Shown here: in pieces, positions 7,465-15,731 of the stretch
Layout: the number at the start of each line of letters is the position of its first letter
Numbering within the stretch: position 1 is the stretch's first letter
Assembly (NCBI RefSeq): GCF_030818695.1
Contig: NZ_JAUTAR010000001.1
Location: 3,900,501-3,964,500, forward strand
Direction of reading: 5' to 3'
Length of the DNA stretch: 64,000 bases
From: Chryseobacterium sp. SORGH_AS_0447
GTDB taxonomy: Bacteria > Bacteroidota > Bacteroidia > Flavobacteriales > Weeksellaceae
Notes under the pieces: model-generated
Seen by the model: the letters and a program-made list of their open reading frames with translations, nothing else
The model's database searches: none
What the model was told of the DNA's origin: nothing
Position numbers and translations under genes: made by a program

Positions 7465-9159
7465 ATGTGTGGAATTGTATGTTTGTTTGACGCCAAACAA
7501 AAAACCGAAATACTGAGACCTCAGGTTCTTGAAATGTCTAAAAAAATACGCCACCGCGGCCCGGACTGGAGCGGGGTATTCCAAAACGACAAAGTAGTTT
7601 TCTCCCATGAAAGGCTTGCTATCGTAGACCCTACTTCCGGAAAGCAGCCTTTGTTTACCAAAGACGGGAAAGTCGTGCTGGCAGTAAACGGTGAAATCTA
7701 TAACCATAGAGAATTAAAAGAGGAATTCCCTGATTATGAATTCCAGACCCAGTCGGATTGTGAAGTAATCCTGGCACTTTACAGAAAATACGGAAAAGAT
7801 TTTATAGAAAAGCTGAACGGGATTTTTGCGTTCTCTTTATACGATACGGAAAACGATGTGTACCTGGTTGCCCGCGACCATATGGGAATCTGCCCGCTTT
7901 ATCACGGATGGGATAAAAACGGAAACTATTATGTTGCTTCAGAACTTAAAGCACTGGAAGGTGTTTGCAGAACCATCGAGACCTTCTTACCAGGACATTT
8001 TGTATACAGCAAAGACGGAAGCGCGCTTCAGCAATGGTACAAAAGAGACTGGGAAAGCTTTTATGCCGTAAAAGACAATGAGACTGACATCAGCGCTTTA
8101 AGAAAAGGACTGGAAGATGCGGTCCACAGACAGCTGATGAGTGATGTTCCTTATGGGGTACTGCTTTCAGGAGGTCTGGATTCGTCCGTTATTTCTGCCA
8201 TCACCGCAAAATTTGCCCGTCAGAGAGTCGAAAGCGGAGATACACAGGAAGCATGGTACCCGAGGCTTCACAGTTTTGCCGTTGGATTGGTAGGATCTCC
8301 TGACCTTGCAGCAGCACAAAAAGCAGCGGAGCACATCGGCTCGGTACACCATGAAGTTAATTTCACCGTTCAGGAAGGGCTGGATGCCATCAGAGACGTG
8401 ATTTATCACCTGGAAACTTATGATGTAACCACCGTGAGGGCTTCTACACCGATGTATCTTCTCGCCAGGGTTATCAAATCCATGGGAATCAAGATGGTAC
8501 TTTCCGGAGAGGGTTCTGATGAGCTGTTCGGCGGATACCTTTATTTCCACAAGGCACCGAATGCCAAAGAGTTTCATGATGAAACCGTAAGAAAACTGAG
8601 TAAGCTCCACCTTTACGACTGCCTGAGAGCCAACAAAGCCTTAATGAGCTGGGGGATTGAAGGGCGTGTTCCGTTCCTAGATAAAGAATTTATGGATATT
8701 GCGATGACCCTTAATCCAAAAGATAAAATGGTAAATGCCGCCGAAGGAAAAATCGAAAAATGGGTACTGAGAAAAGCCTTTGAGGATCTTCTTCCGGAAT
8801 CGATTGCCTGGAGACAGAAAGAGCAGTTCTCAGACGGGGTCGGCTATTCATGGATCGATACTCTGAAAGAAGTAGCCGAAAGAGAAGTAAGCGATGAAAT
8901 GATGGCCAATGCACGCTTCAGATTCCCGCTGAACACCCCTCAAAACAAAGAAGAATACCGCTACCGTACCATTTTCGAGGAACATTTCCCAAGCGAAACG
9001 GCAGCTGCCACTGTACCTTCAGTACCTTCTGTAGCTTGCTCCACCCCTATCGCACTGGAATGGGACGAAGCATTTAAAAATATGAACGATCCGAGCGGAA
9101 GAGCCGTAAAAGTACACGAAACGTCATACGGCGAGACTGCGGAAACGGCAAAAGTGTAG
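7465..9159 (+). CDS. asnB: Asparagine synthase B (glutamine-hydrolysing)
   Basis: The 564-residue enzyme makes asparagine from aspartate, ATP and glutamine. The N-terminal class II amidotransferase domain starts with MCGIV, so Cys2 is the nucleophile after Met removal; RHRGPDWSG, ERLAIVDP and NGEIYNH are family motifs. The synthetase domain has the ATP pyrophosphatase loop LLSGGLDSS (~235) and VLSGEGSDELFGGY (~345). Length matches the E. coli AsnB type. It has its own promoter (7413-7443) and terminator (9283-9311), so it is a single-gene unit. Confidence 0.95.
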   Translation: MCGIVCLFDAKQKTEILRPQVLEMSKKIRHRGPDWSGVFQNDKVVFSHERLAIVDPTSGKQPLFTKDGKVVLAVNGEIYNHRELKEEFPDYEFQTQSDCEVILALYRKYGKDFIEKLNGIFAFSLYDTENDVYLVARDHMGICPLYHGWDKNGNYYVASELKALEGVCRTIETFLPGHFVYSKDGSALQQWYKRDWESFYAVKDNETDISALRKGLEDAVHRQLMSDVPYGVLLSGGLDSSVISAITAKFARQRVESGDTQEAWYPRLHSFAVGLVGSPDLAAAQKAAEHIGSVHHEVNFTVQEGLDAIRDVIYHLETYDVTTVRASTPMYLLARVIKSMGIKMVLSGEGSDELFGGYLYFHKAPNAKEFHDETVRKLSKLHLYDCLRANKALMSWGIEGRVPFLDKEFMDIAMTLNPKDKMVNAAEGKIEKWVLRKAFEDLLPESIAWRQKEQFSDGVGYSWIDTLKEVAEREVSDEMMANARFRFPLNTPQNKEEYRYRTIFEEHFPSETAAATVPSVPSVACSTPIALEWDEAFKNMNDPSGRAVKVHETSYGETAETAKV

Positions 9160-9282
9160 AAGGTAGATAGTAAATGGTGAATTTGATATGAATGTATAAT
9201 GATCAATCCGTCATTTATCAACCGGAGAGCCTCTATAGGCCGTTTTCACCGTTTGACCGGGGTCTGATGTTCAAAATTTATT

Positions 9283-9311
9283 AATCCTGTAGCGATACAG
9301 GATTTTTTTTT
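9283..9311 (+). terminator. Intrinsic terminator after asnB
   Basis: A 9-bp stem (AATCCTGTA/TACAGGATT) with a 4-base loop is followed by nine T. Confidence 0.85.
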
Positions 9312-9375
9312 GAATTAACGCTAACAATATTGTCAGAATTTAACCGTTAATCAAAAATATTATCTAATAAATAAT

Positions 9376-9383
9376 TATATTTG
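9376..9383 (+). promoter_or_regulatory. -7 promoter element for the secreted protein gene at 9410
   Basis: TATATTTG matches TAnnTTTG 26 bases before the ATG. No -33 TTG at the usual spacing. Confidence 0.45.
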
Positions 9384-9409
9384 GAAAACGAAAATATCAA
9401 TTATAAAAA

Positions 9410-10222
9410 ATGAGAAGAAACATTACTATCTTATTTGCTTTATTATCCATCACTTTTGCTTTCGGACAGGGAAAATACGGTAAATATCTTAGCTCCAAGA
9501 AGCTGGCCATGACATATAAAAGCGTGAAAGATGGCGATAAAGAAGACTTTTACCAACAATACTACTGGCTGGTAAAAGCGGAACAGCTGAAAACCTATCC
9601 TCACCTAAAAGATATAAAGCCAAAAGTTTTATATGAATTTGTAAAAAAAGTAAATCCTCAGAACCCTACCAAAAAGCTGGATGCCACGGGAAAAGAACTT
9701 AGAGAAACAGCAGAACTTTCTTTAAACCAGTATTTCAAGAATAAAAACCTGGACAACAATTCGGTTTTGATGTACAACCTTGAAACGTATGTAGATCCTT
9801 CAAAAGGACAATATTATACAAAGGTGGATGCAGAGAAGATCAAGGAGCTGGTACCGAAAGAATTATATGCATTTAATTCCAACAACAGAAATACGGGAGA
9901 AGATAAAACCTACTATCTGTGGATCAATAAGGAAAAAGACGATTTCAACATCGTAGATATTATTCCGGAAGAGAAAGAAAACAAAGCATTCTACGCAAGG
10001 GTGAAGCAGTATCTTCCGAGCTATAAATTCTCAAAATACGTTCCGTCCGTAAAAAAGGGAACAAAAACCGACCGAACGGATGCAGATTACTACTACATCA
10101 TGCCGTTTGAACAGAATACGGATAATATTGAATACAAAACAAAGGATTTCAAAACTTTCGAATTAAGCCAGTACAGAAAAGCCGGCGACGAATGGAAAGG
10201 AGTAGAAAAGCCAAGAAAATAA
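9410..10222 (+). CDS. Secreted protein of unknown function
   Basis: The 270-residue protein has a Sec signal peptide (hydrophobic ~5-18, likely cleavage near FAFGQ) and no lipobox. The mature part is lysine- and tyrosine-rich, with no transmembrane segment and no recognised domain. It is flanked by its own -7 element and a strong terminator (10230-10257). I do not recognise the family; periplasmic or outer-surface location is inferred. Confidence 0.75.
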   Translation: MRRNITILFALLSITFAFGQGKYGKYLSSKKLAMTYKSVKDGDKEDFYQQYYWLVKAEQLKTYPHLKDIKPKVLYEFVKKVNPQNPTKKLDATGKELRETAELSLNQYFKNKNLDNNSVLMYNLETYVDPSKGQYYTKVDAEKIKELVPKELYAFNSNNRNTGEDKTYYLWINKEKDDFNIVDIIPEEKENKAFYARVKQYLPSYKFSKYVPSVKKGTKTDRTDADYYYIMPFEQNTDNIEYKTKDFKTFELSQYRKAGDEWKGVEKPRK

Positions 10223-10229
10223 AACCAGG

Positions 10230-10257
10230 GTCCTGCGAAGTTTCGCAGGACTTTTTT
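10230..10257 (+). terminator. Intrinsic terminator after the secreted protein gene
   Basis: A GC-rich 9-bp stem (GTCCTGCGA/TCGCAGGAC) with a 4-base loop is followed by six T. Confidence 0.88.
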
Positions 10258-10443
10258 GTTGGATCAATAGATAGTAAATACATTCAGGCAATAATTAAAA
10301 TTATTATTTCATAGCTTATTAAGCATGAACCGGGTAATGAGATATATCATCATCCGTATTAAAGGAACGAATCTTGCTCTCATCAAACATTCTTTTATTT
10401 TTTTGAACCAAATAAATCCGGAAATTACTTCCGGTACTTACCT

Positions 10444-11850
10444 ATGTCAGAAGAACTATCGCAGCCGACCATTTCGATCAAAAAAATCCTACCGTTAATC
10501 CTGGCAACGGCCATCTTTATGCAGATGCTGGATTCTACGATCCTTAATACTTCACTGCCGTCCATCGCAAAAGACCTGAAAGAATCTCCGCTGAACATGC
10601 AGAACGCCATCATCAGTTATGTACTCACTTTAGCCGTCTTCATGCCGGCAAGCGGATTTCTGGCAGACCGGTTCGGAACAAAAAAGATCTTCATATTTTC
10701 ACTCGTCCTTTTCAGCTTGGGTTCCCTGTTCTGCGCCATGTCACAAAACCTTACTCACCTGGTTATTTCCAGGGTGATCCAGGGTGTCGGGGGAAGCTTG
10801 ATGACGCCGGTCGGAAAACTGGCCCTGATTAAAACATTTGATAAAAACGAACTCCTGAAAGCGATGAATTTCGCCATTATTCCCGCGCTGATCGGTCCCG
10901 TACTTGGGCCTTTGGTGGGCGGTTATATGGTCGACTATCTTTCCTGGCACTGGATTTTTTTAATTAATATTCCGATCGGGATTCTGGGAATCAGCTTAGG
11001 GCTGAAATTTATGCCCAACTACAAATCGAAAGACGTGGATTTTGACCTTAAAGGATTCTTGATTTTTGCAGCCGCTTCCCTTCTGCTTTCCATCGCATTG
11101 GAGCTTTTCGGTAATATGCAGAACATCACTCCCGTTCTTGTTATTTTTATTCTTGGGTTTCTCTGTCTGTATTATTACTACAAGCACGCTAAAAAAGATG
11201 AAAGCCCTATTTTCCCTTTGAATCTGTTTCAGGTAAGAACCTTCAGGGTTGGAATTGTCGGCAACCTGGCGACAAGACTCGGCATTAGTTCAGTTCCGCT
11301 TTTACTGCCGTTGATGATCCAGATTGCCTACAAGCAGTCGGCCGTAACTTCGGGCTGGATTATTGCGCCAATGGCCCTTACCGCCATTTTTGGGAAATCT
11401 TACGTGATCAAAATTTTAGATAAATTCGGGTACAGACAAACCTTAATGACCAATACTTTTATTATCGGGACATTAATCTGTCTTCTCGCTATTCCGGACA
11501 TCAACACGCCCATCTACTGGTTTATTCCGATTATTGCCATCCTGGGATTTTTCAACTCGATTCAGTTTACTTCCATGAACACCATTTCCATTGCCGATCT
11601 ACGGAACTTTCAGACGAGCAGCGGAAATTCACTTCTATCAGTCAATCAGCAGCTGGCTATCGGTTTCGGGATTGCTTTCGGATTAATTGTTTTAAAAATC
11701 TTTGAAAACACCGACCTCATCCACGGGGAAATGCATAATGCCTTCCGCTGGACCTTTCTTACCGTAGGAATTCTTACCATCATTTCCGCGTTTATTTTCC
11801 GCAGGCTCCATATTTCGGATGGTAAAAATATGCAGTCGAAAGAAGATTAA
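10444..11850 (+). CDS. MFS drug exporter, DHA2 (EmrB/QacA, 14-TM) family
   Basis: The 468-residue inner-membrane protein has the major-facilitator motif A GFLADRFGTKK (~74-84) between TM2 and TM3, and an antiporter motif C region ALIGPVLGPLVGGY in TM5. The WHWIFLINIPIG signature after it is typical of DHA2 exporters. Hydrophobic segments are consistent with about 14 helices. Such proteins expel cationic or amphiphilic compounds in exchange for protons; the substrate is unknown. No EmrA-type adaptor gene is adjacent, so it likely acts alone in the inner membrane. Confidence 0.9.
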   Translation: MSEELSQPTISIKKILPLILATAIFMQMLDSTILNTSLPSIAKDLKESPLNMQNAIISYVLTLAVFMPASGFLADRFGTKKIFIFSLVLFSLGSLFCAMSQNLTHLVISRVIQGVGGSLMTPVGKLALIKTFDKNELLKAMNFAIIPALIGPVLGPLVGGYMVDYLSWHWIFLINIPIGILGISLGLKFMPNYKSKDVDFDLKGFLIFAAASLLLSIALELFGNMQNITPVLVIFILGFLCLYYYYKHAKKDESPIFPLNLFQVRTFRVGIVGNLATRLGISSVPLLLPLMIQIAYKQSAVTSGWIIAPMALTAIFGKSYVIKILDKFGYRQTLMTNTFIIGTLICLLAIPDINTPIYWFIPIIAILGFFNSIQFTSMNTISIADLRNFQTSSGNSLLSVNQQLAIGFGIAFGLIVLKIFENTDLIHGEMHNAFRWTFLTVGILTIISAFIFRRLHISDGKNMQSKED

Positions 11851-11988
11851 AAGTGAAGTTTGACTGAGTCAATGGTGAATTTTGCTTCGCAAGTGAATGG
11901 TCAATTGGTTAAGATTTAAAATATATAAAAGATTTGTGACTTTCAGGTAATTTACGGGTTTCCGTAAAAAATTGACAGGTAAGGTTAT

Positions 11989-11996
11989 TACTTTTG
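11989..11996 (+). promoter_or_regulatory. -7 promoter element for the DUF4236 gene
   Basis: TACTTTTG matches TAnnTTTG 33 bases before the ATG at 12030. A TTG at 11972 lies 14 bases upstream, closer than usual. Confidence 0.45.
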
Positions 11997-12029
11997 GTTT
12001 ATAATTAAATATAAATTAAAATAATAACT

Positions 12030-13130
12030 ATGGCTTGGAGTTACAACAAAAGAATCAAAGTAATACCGGGAGTTCATCTTAATTTCAGTAAAAAAGGAAT
12101 ATCTACTTCTATAGGAATAAAAGGGGCTAGCATCAATTTCAGTAACTCCGGAACTAAAGTCAATACAAATGTACTTGGTCTTTCAAACCGTTATCAATTT
12201 CAGAATTCAAAACCCAGACCTATTGTTGTACCTGACTATCCTGTATCTGATCATTTTCCTGAAAATATCTTCAGTGCTGATATCCATGAGATCACAAGCC
12301 AAAATATGCAGGGAATTAAAGAAGCAATTTTATTAGCTCACAATCAGAAAAACGAACTTATTTCCGATTTGGTAAAAATAAAAAGAACATTATCCGTCAC
12401 AAAAACTAAAAAAGTCCTTAGTTATATGTTTCTGTATGGACTTATTAATAAAAATGTTCGGCAGAATTCAGAGCGTGATATAAAAGCACAACAGGAAGCA
12501 ATCCATCAGGTACAAAGGATGATTGAAAAATGCCACGTTAACTTTGAGATTGATTTTGATCCTCAAATCAAAGGAAAATTTGAAAAAGTATATGACTCGT
12601 TCCGCCAGCTAACGGCTTCGCATAAAATATGGGATATTACCAGCGCACATTTTCAGGATAGAGTAGCTACACGTTCTTCTGCAAGTACAGTAGTAAACAG
12701 GCGGGAAGTCCGTTTTTCACTAAAGTCTCTTCCGTATATCCACTCCGAATATCAGGCTCTATATCTGAAAAATGCGAATGGTGCTGATATTTATATTTAT
12801 CCAACGTTTATTATAATGTATACAAATGAAACCAATTTTGCCATCATCGGAATTGATGAACTAAATTTTAATTATACTTTTACCCGTTTCACAGAAACCT
12901 CTGCCGTTCCAAAAGATTCTAAAATCATCGATCAGACTTGGGCGAAGGTAAATAAAAACGGTACTCGCGACAAAAGGTTCAGCAATAATTATCAGATTCC
13001 GATTGTAAAATATGGTCATGTTCGGCTCACTACTCAGACGGGATTACAGGAAGAATACGAATTCAGCAATTATGAATCTACAGAGCTGTTTGGTCGTGCA
13101 TTCAAAGATTTCCAGAATGAATTCATATAA
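12030..13130 (+). CDS. DUF4236 domain protein
   Basis: The first ~55 residues match DUF4236, a short beta-rich module with the pattern PGVHLNFSKKGISTSIG followed by a glycine-asparagine stretch. The remaining ~300 residues have a helical middle (~95-175, rich in Lys and Gln, possibly coiled) and a mixed C-terminal part with no recognised domain. There is no signal peptide or membrane segment. DUF4236 occurs in many bacteria and phages with unknown function. The gene stands alone. Confidence 0.75.
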   Translation: MAWSYNKRIKVIPGVHLNFSKKGISTSIGIKGASINFSNSGTKVNTNVLGLSNRYQFQNSKPRPIVVPDYPVSDHFPENIFSADIHEITSQNMQGIKEAILLAHNQKNELISDLVKIKRTLSVTKTKKVLSYMFLYGLINKNVRQNSERDIKAQQEAIHQVQRMIEKCHVNFEIDFDPQIKGKFEKVYDSFRQLTASHKIWDITSAHFQDRVATRSSASTVVNRREVRFSLKSLPYIHSEYQALYLKNANGADIYIYPTFIIMYTNETNFAIIGIDELNFNYTFTRFTETSAVPKDSKIIDQTWAKVNKNGTRDKRFSNNYQIPIVKYGHVRLTTQTGLQEEYEFSNYESTELFGRAFKDFQNEFI

Positions 13131-13283
13131 TCATTCAAAGAATATCTAATGAAGAAATTTATTGTTTACTTCTAATAAAATTCACCGACATCTTCTAACT
13201 GTCAAATAATAGTACTGCAATTACATCTTTACACATAGAAAGACTTATTATCACAGATCAATGGATCTTTTCAATCAATGATC

Positions 13284-13291
13284 TAATTTTG
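13284..13291 (+). promoter_or_regulatory. -7 promoter element upstream of the pirin operon
   Basis: TAATTTTG matches TAnnTTTG, 138 bases before the pirin ATG at 13430. No -33 TTG is clear. Confidence 0.35.
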
Positions 13292-13429
13292 CTCACAGAA
13301 TAAGGAAATAATTTCTTGGAGACGTTTTTTTCAAGCCGATCAACCGCCAGGATTATTCTTTTCCTTATTTTTATCATCGGGCTGCAAACGGAAACAGCTC
13401 ATGACAGAACAAAATTAAAAACCATACAT

Positions 13430-14329
13430 ATGTCAAACATCGGACTTATCATTGAAGAAAAATCAGCGGATATAGGAAACTTTTTAGTGGGAAGATTATT
13501 GCCTTTCCGGGAAAAGAGAGCAGTTGGCCCTTTTGTATTTATCGACCATATGGGTCCTGCCGACCTGAACGATTACCAAAACCTGGACGTCCCGCCGCAT
13601 CCGCATATCGGACTTTCTACGCTGACGTATCTGCTGGAAGGATCTATCTTTCACCGCGACAGTATCGGAAGTGCAGTTGAGATCCAACCGGGAGCCGTAA
13701 ACTGGATGACCGCCGGAAAAGGGGTTGTGCATTCCGAAAGAACACCGGAATACCTAAGGCATTCGGATAAGAGACTTCACGGATTTCAGATCTGGGTGGG
13801 TCTTCCGAAACATTTGGAGCAGTCCGAACCAAGCTTCCACCACACCGAAGCTGCCGACATCCCGGTTTGGGAAGAAGACGGGATTCAGTATAAGCTGATT
13901 GCCGGAGAAGCCTTCGGAAGAAAATCCCCAGTGCCTGTTCACAGCAAATTGTTTTTTATTGAAATTAAAACCAAAGACGCGAAGAAGATCAGTATCGGAA
14001 AAGATCTTTACGGTGAAGCGGCGATGTATGTGCTTGACGGAACCGTTTCCACCGACGGGAATTCTTACGGCTCCAAACAGCTTCTGATTGCCAAGAATAC
14101 CCAGCTCTGCGAATTCGACATGAGCGAGAACGGAACGGTGTATCTTTTCGGTGGCGAACCCTTCGACGAAGAACGTTTCATCTTCTGGAACTTCGTCAAT
14201 TCCGACAAAGAGCTGATCGAACAGGCCAAAGTAAACTGGAACGATCAGAACCACGAGGCTTTCCCACTGGTTCCGGGCGATGATGAAGACTATGTACCGC
14301 TTCCTAAGGCGATTTTAAACAGAAAATAA
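13430..14329 (+). CDS. Pirin family protein
   Basis: The start is the ATG at 13430 (MSNIGLIIEEK...), giving 299 residues, normal for pirins. A TTG 38 codons upstream extends the frame, but the added residues are unlike pirins. The N-terminal cupin holds the metal ligands of the family: two His in PPHPHIGLST, His in KGVVHSERTP and the following Glu. Pirins are iron cupins; some act as quercetin dioxygenases and others bind regulators. It is the first gene of a probable four-gene unit (pirin, FMN reductase, OsmC, GNAT), six bases before the next start. Confidence 0.92.
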   Translation: MSNIGLIIEEKSADIGNFLVGRLLPFREKRAVGPFVFIDHMGPADLNDYQNLDVPPHPHIGLSTLTYLLEGSIFHRDSIGSAVEIQPGAVNWMTAGKGVVHSERTPEYLRHSDKRLHGFQIWVGLPKHLEQSEPSFHHTEAADIPVWEEDGIQYKLIAGEAFGRKSPVPVHSKLFFIEIKTKDAKKISIGKDLYGEAAMYVLDGTVSTDGNSYGSKQLLIAKNTQLCEFDMSENGTVYLFGGEPFDEERFIFWNFVNSDKELIEQAKVNWNDQNHEAFPLVPGDDEDYVPLPKAILNRK

Positions 14330-14335
14330 CAGGCC

Positions 14336-14869
14336 ATGAAAATATTAGCATTTGCAGGAAGCACTTCTTCCACTTCCATCAACAGGGAGCTTGTAAAATT
14401 CGTGCTGAAAGATTTTCATGAGGATGAAATCAACCTGATCGATCTGAATGATTTCGATATGCCCGTATTTTCCGTAGACCGCGAAAAGAAAGGTTTTCCT
14501 GAGGAAGCCCATCATTTTTTAAAGGTGATTGAAGAATGTGATGTGATCATCTGCTCACTGGCGGAACACAACCGGTCCTACAGCGCCGCTTTTAAAAATG
14601 TTTTCGACTGGGCTTCGAGGATCAACGTCAAAGTTTTCCAGAGCAAACCAATGCTCCTGATGTCTACTTCCCCCGGAGGATACGGCGGCGGCAACGTAAT
14701 GAATACAGCAAAAACCTTTTTTCCAAATTTTGGGGCGGATGTAAAAGACACCTTTTCCTTGCCGAAATTTTATGAAAATTTTGATCTGGAAAGCGGGATC
14801 ATCAATCCGGAAATACTGAAGGAACTGAACGACAAGATCGAAAATTTTAAGCATCAGGTAAAGAGCTGA
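14336..14869 (+). CDS. NADPH-dependent FMN reductase (flavodoxin-like oxidoreductase)
   Basis: The 177-residue protein has the NADPH-dependent FMN reductase fold: phosphate-binding loop AGSTSSTSIN (~7-16), SLAEHNRSYSAAFKN (~72-86) around the isoalloxazine site, and STSPGGYGGGNV (~109-120). It would reduce flavin or quinone-type substrates in the cytoplasm. It begins six bases after the pirin stop, so the two are cotranscribed. The specific substrate is unknown. Confidence 0.9.
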   Translation: MKILAFAGSTSSTSINRELVKFVLKDFHEDEINLIDLNDFDMPVFSVDREKKGFPEEAHHFLKVIEECDVIICSLAEHNRSYSAAFKNVFDWASRINVKVFQSKPMLLMSTSPGGYGGGNVMNTAKTFFPNFGADVKDTFSLPKFYENFDLESGIINPEILKELNDKIENFKHQVKS

Positions 14870-14908
14870 TCATTGCAGAAACAGCAGATTATAAATTAAA
14901 CATAAACT

Positions 14909-15316
14909 ATGGCAGTTACCGTAAAAGCAAGTTTAGGTAAAGAAAAATATTATACCGAAGTTATTGCCGGAGAAAATATGCTGATTACAGATGAACCGGT
15001 AGACAAAGGCGGCGGCAACAAAGGTCTTAATCCCTTTGAGATCCTGGCTACCTCGCTGGCCAGCTGCACGGCAGCAACCCTGCGGATGTACATCGACCGG
15101 AAAGAATGGGACATTGAAAAGATCAACGTACAAGTGGAGCTTGAAAATTTTCCGCTGACGAAAAGAGCCATTTTCAAAAGGGACATCAGCTTTGAAGGCA
15201 CGCATCTTGATGAAGAACAGATGAAAAGGCTGCACACGATTGCCGATGCCTGCCCGATTCATAAAATCCTAACCAACGATATCGAAATACTAACCAAATT
15301 TTCATCATATGATTGA
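14909..15316 (+). CDS. OsmC family peroxiredoxin-like protein
   Basis: The 135-residue protein has both conserved cysteines of the OsmC/Ohr family: one in TSLASCTAATL (~51) and one in ADACPIHK (~117). These reduce organic hydroperoxides through a thiol-disulfide cycle. Length and motif spacing fit the YhfA/OsmC branch. It lies 39 bases after the FMN reductase, and its 3' end overlaps the GNAT start by 8 bases, supporting one operon devoted to redox defence. Confidence 0.92.
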   Translation: MAVTVKASLGKEKYYTEVIAGENMLITDEPVDKGGGNKGLNPFEILATSLASCTAATLRMYIDRKEWDIEKINVQVELENFPLTKRAIFKRDISFEGTHLDEEQMKRLHTIADACPIHKILTNDIEILTKFSSYD

Positions 15317-15602
15317 AGTAAAACACACCAACGACGGAAAACGCGGAAGCTTTGAAGCTTTTATAGACGGAACCCACGCCGGGCTAATGACTTATACCTG
15401 GGCGGGTGAAGACCGTTTCATTATCGACCATACGGAAGTGGAAGAAGAATACAACGGAAAAGGAGTCGGGAAAGAAATGCTGTACTCGGCAGTAGACTTT
15501 GCCAGAGAACAGGGAAAAACCATTATTCCGCTCTGTCCTTTTGCCAAAGCGACGTTCCAAAAGCATGAAGAGATTCAGGATGTGCTGGTGAATAAAGTTT
15601 AA
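15309..15602 (+). CDS. GNAT-like N-acetyltransferase (YjdJ type)
   Basis: This 97-residue protein has the short GNAT domain seen in YjdJ/NATD1 proteins: an acetyl-CoA loop in EEEYNGKGVGKEML and the IPLCPFAKATFQKH segment. These minimal acetyltransferases have no firmly known substrate. The start overlaps the end of the osmC-type gene by 8 bases, indicating translational coupling. A long terminator follows. Confidence 0.9.
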   Translation: MIEVKHTNDGKRGSFEAFIDGTHAGLMTYTWAGEDRFIIDHTEVEEEYNGKGVGKEMLYSAVDFAREQGKTIIPLCPFAKATFQKHEEIQDVLVNKV

Positions 15603-15611
15603 AATAAGGCT

Positions 15612-15683
15612 AAGGTAAAGGTTGAACAAGATTTTAATATCTCCGCAACCTTTACCTTTCAACCCCGGAAGGTTTTTTCTTTT
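15612..15683 (+). terminator. Compound terminator after the pirin-OsmC-GNAT operon
   Basis: A 13-bp perfect stem (AAGGTAAAGGTTG at 15612-15624 with its complement at 15646-15658) is followed by a short AACC/GGTT hairpin and a T-rich tract. Confidence 0.7.
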
Positions 15684-15704
15684 TTAGGCAGAAGAGAAAA
15701 AAAC

Positions 15705-15712
15705 TATATTTG
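15705..15712 (+). promoter_or_regulatory. -7 promoter element for the sodium:solute symporter gene
   Basis: TATATTTG matches TAnnTTTG 19 bases before the ATG at 15732. Confidence 0.5.
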
Positions 15713-15731
15713 CTAAAATTTAAATTAAAGC

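Noticed and set aside
13754..14254. 166-codon frame antisense to the pirin gene
   Set aside because: Opposite a secure pirin gene; no independent evidence.
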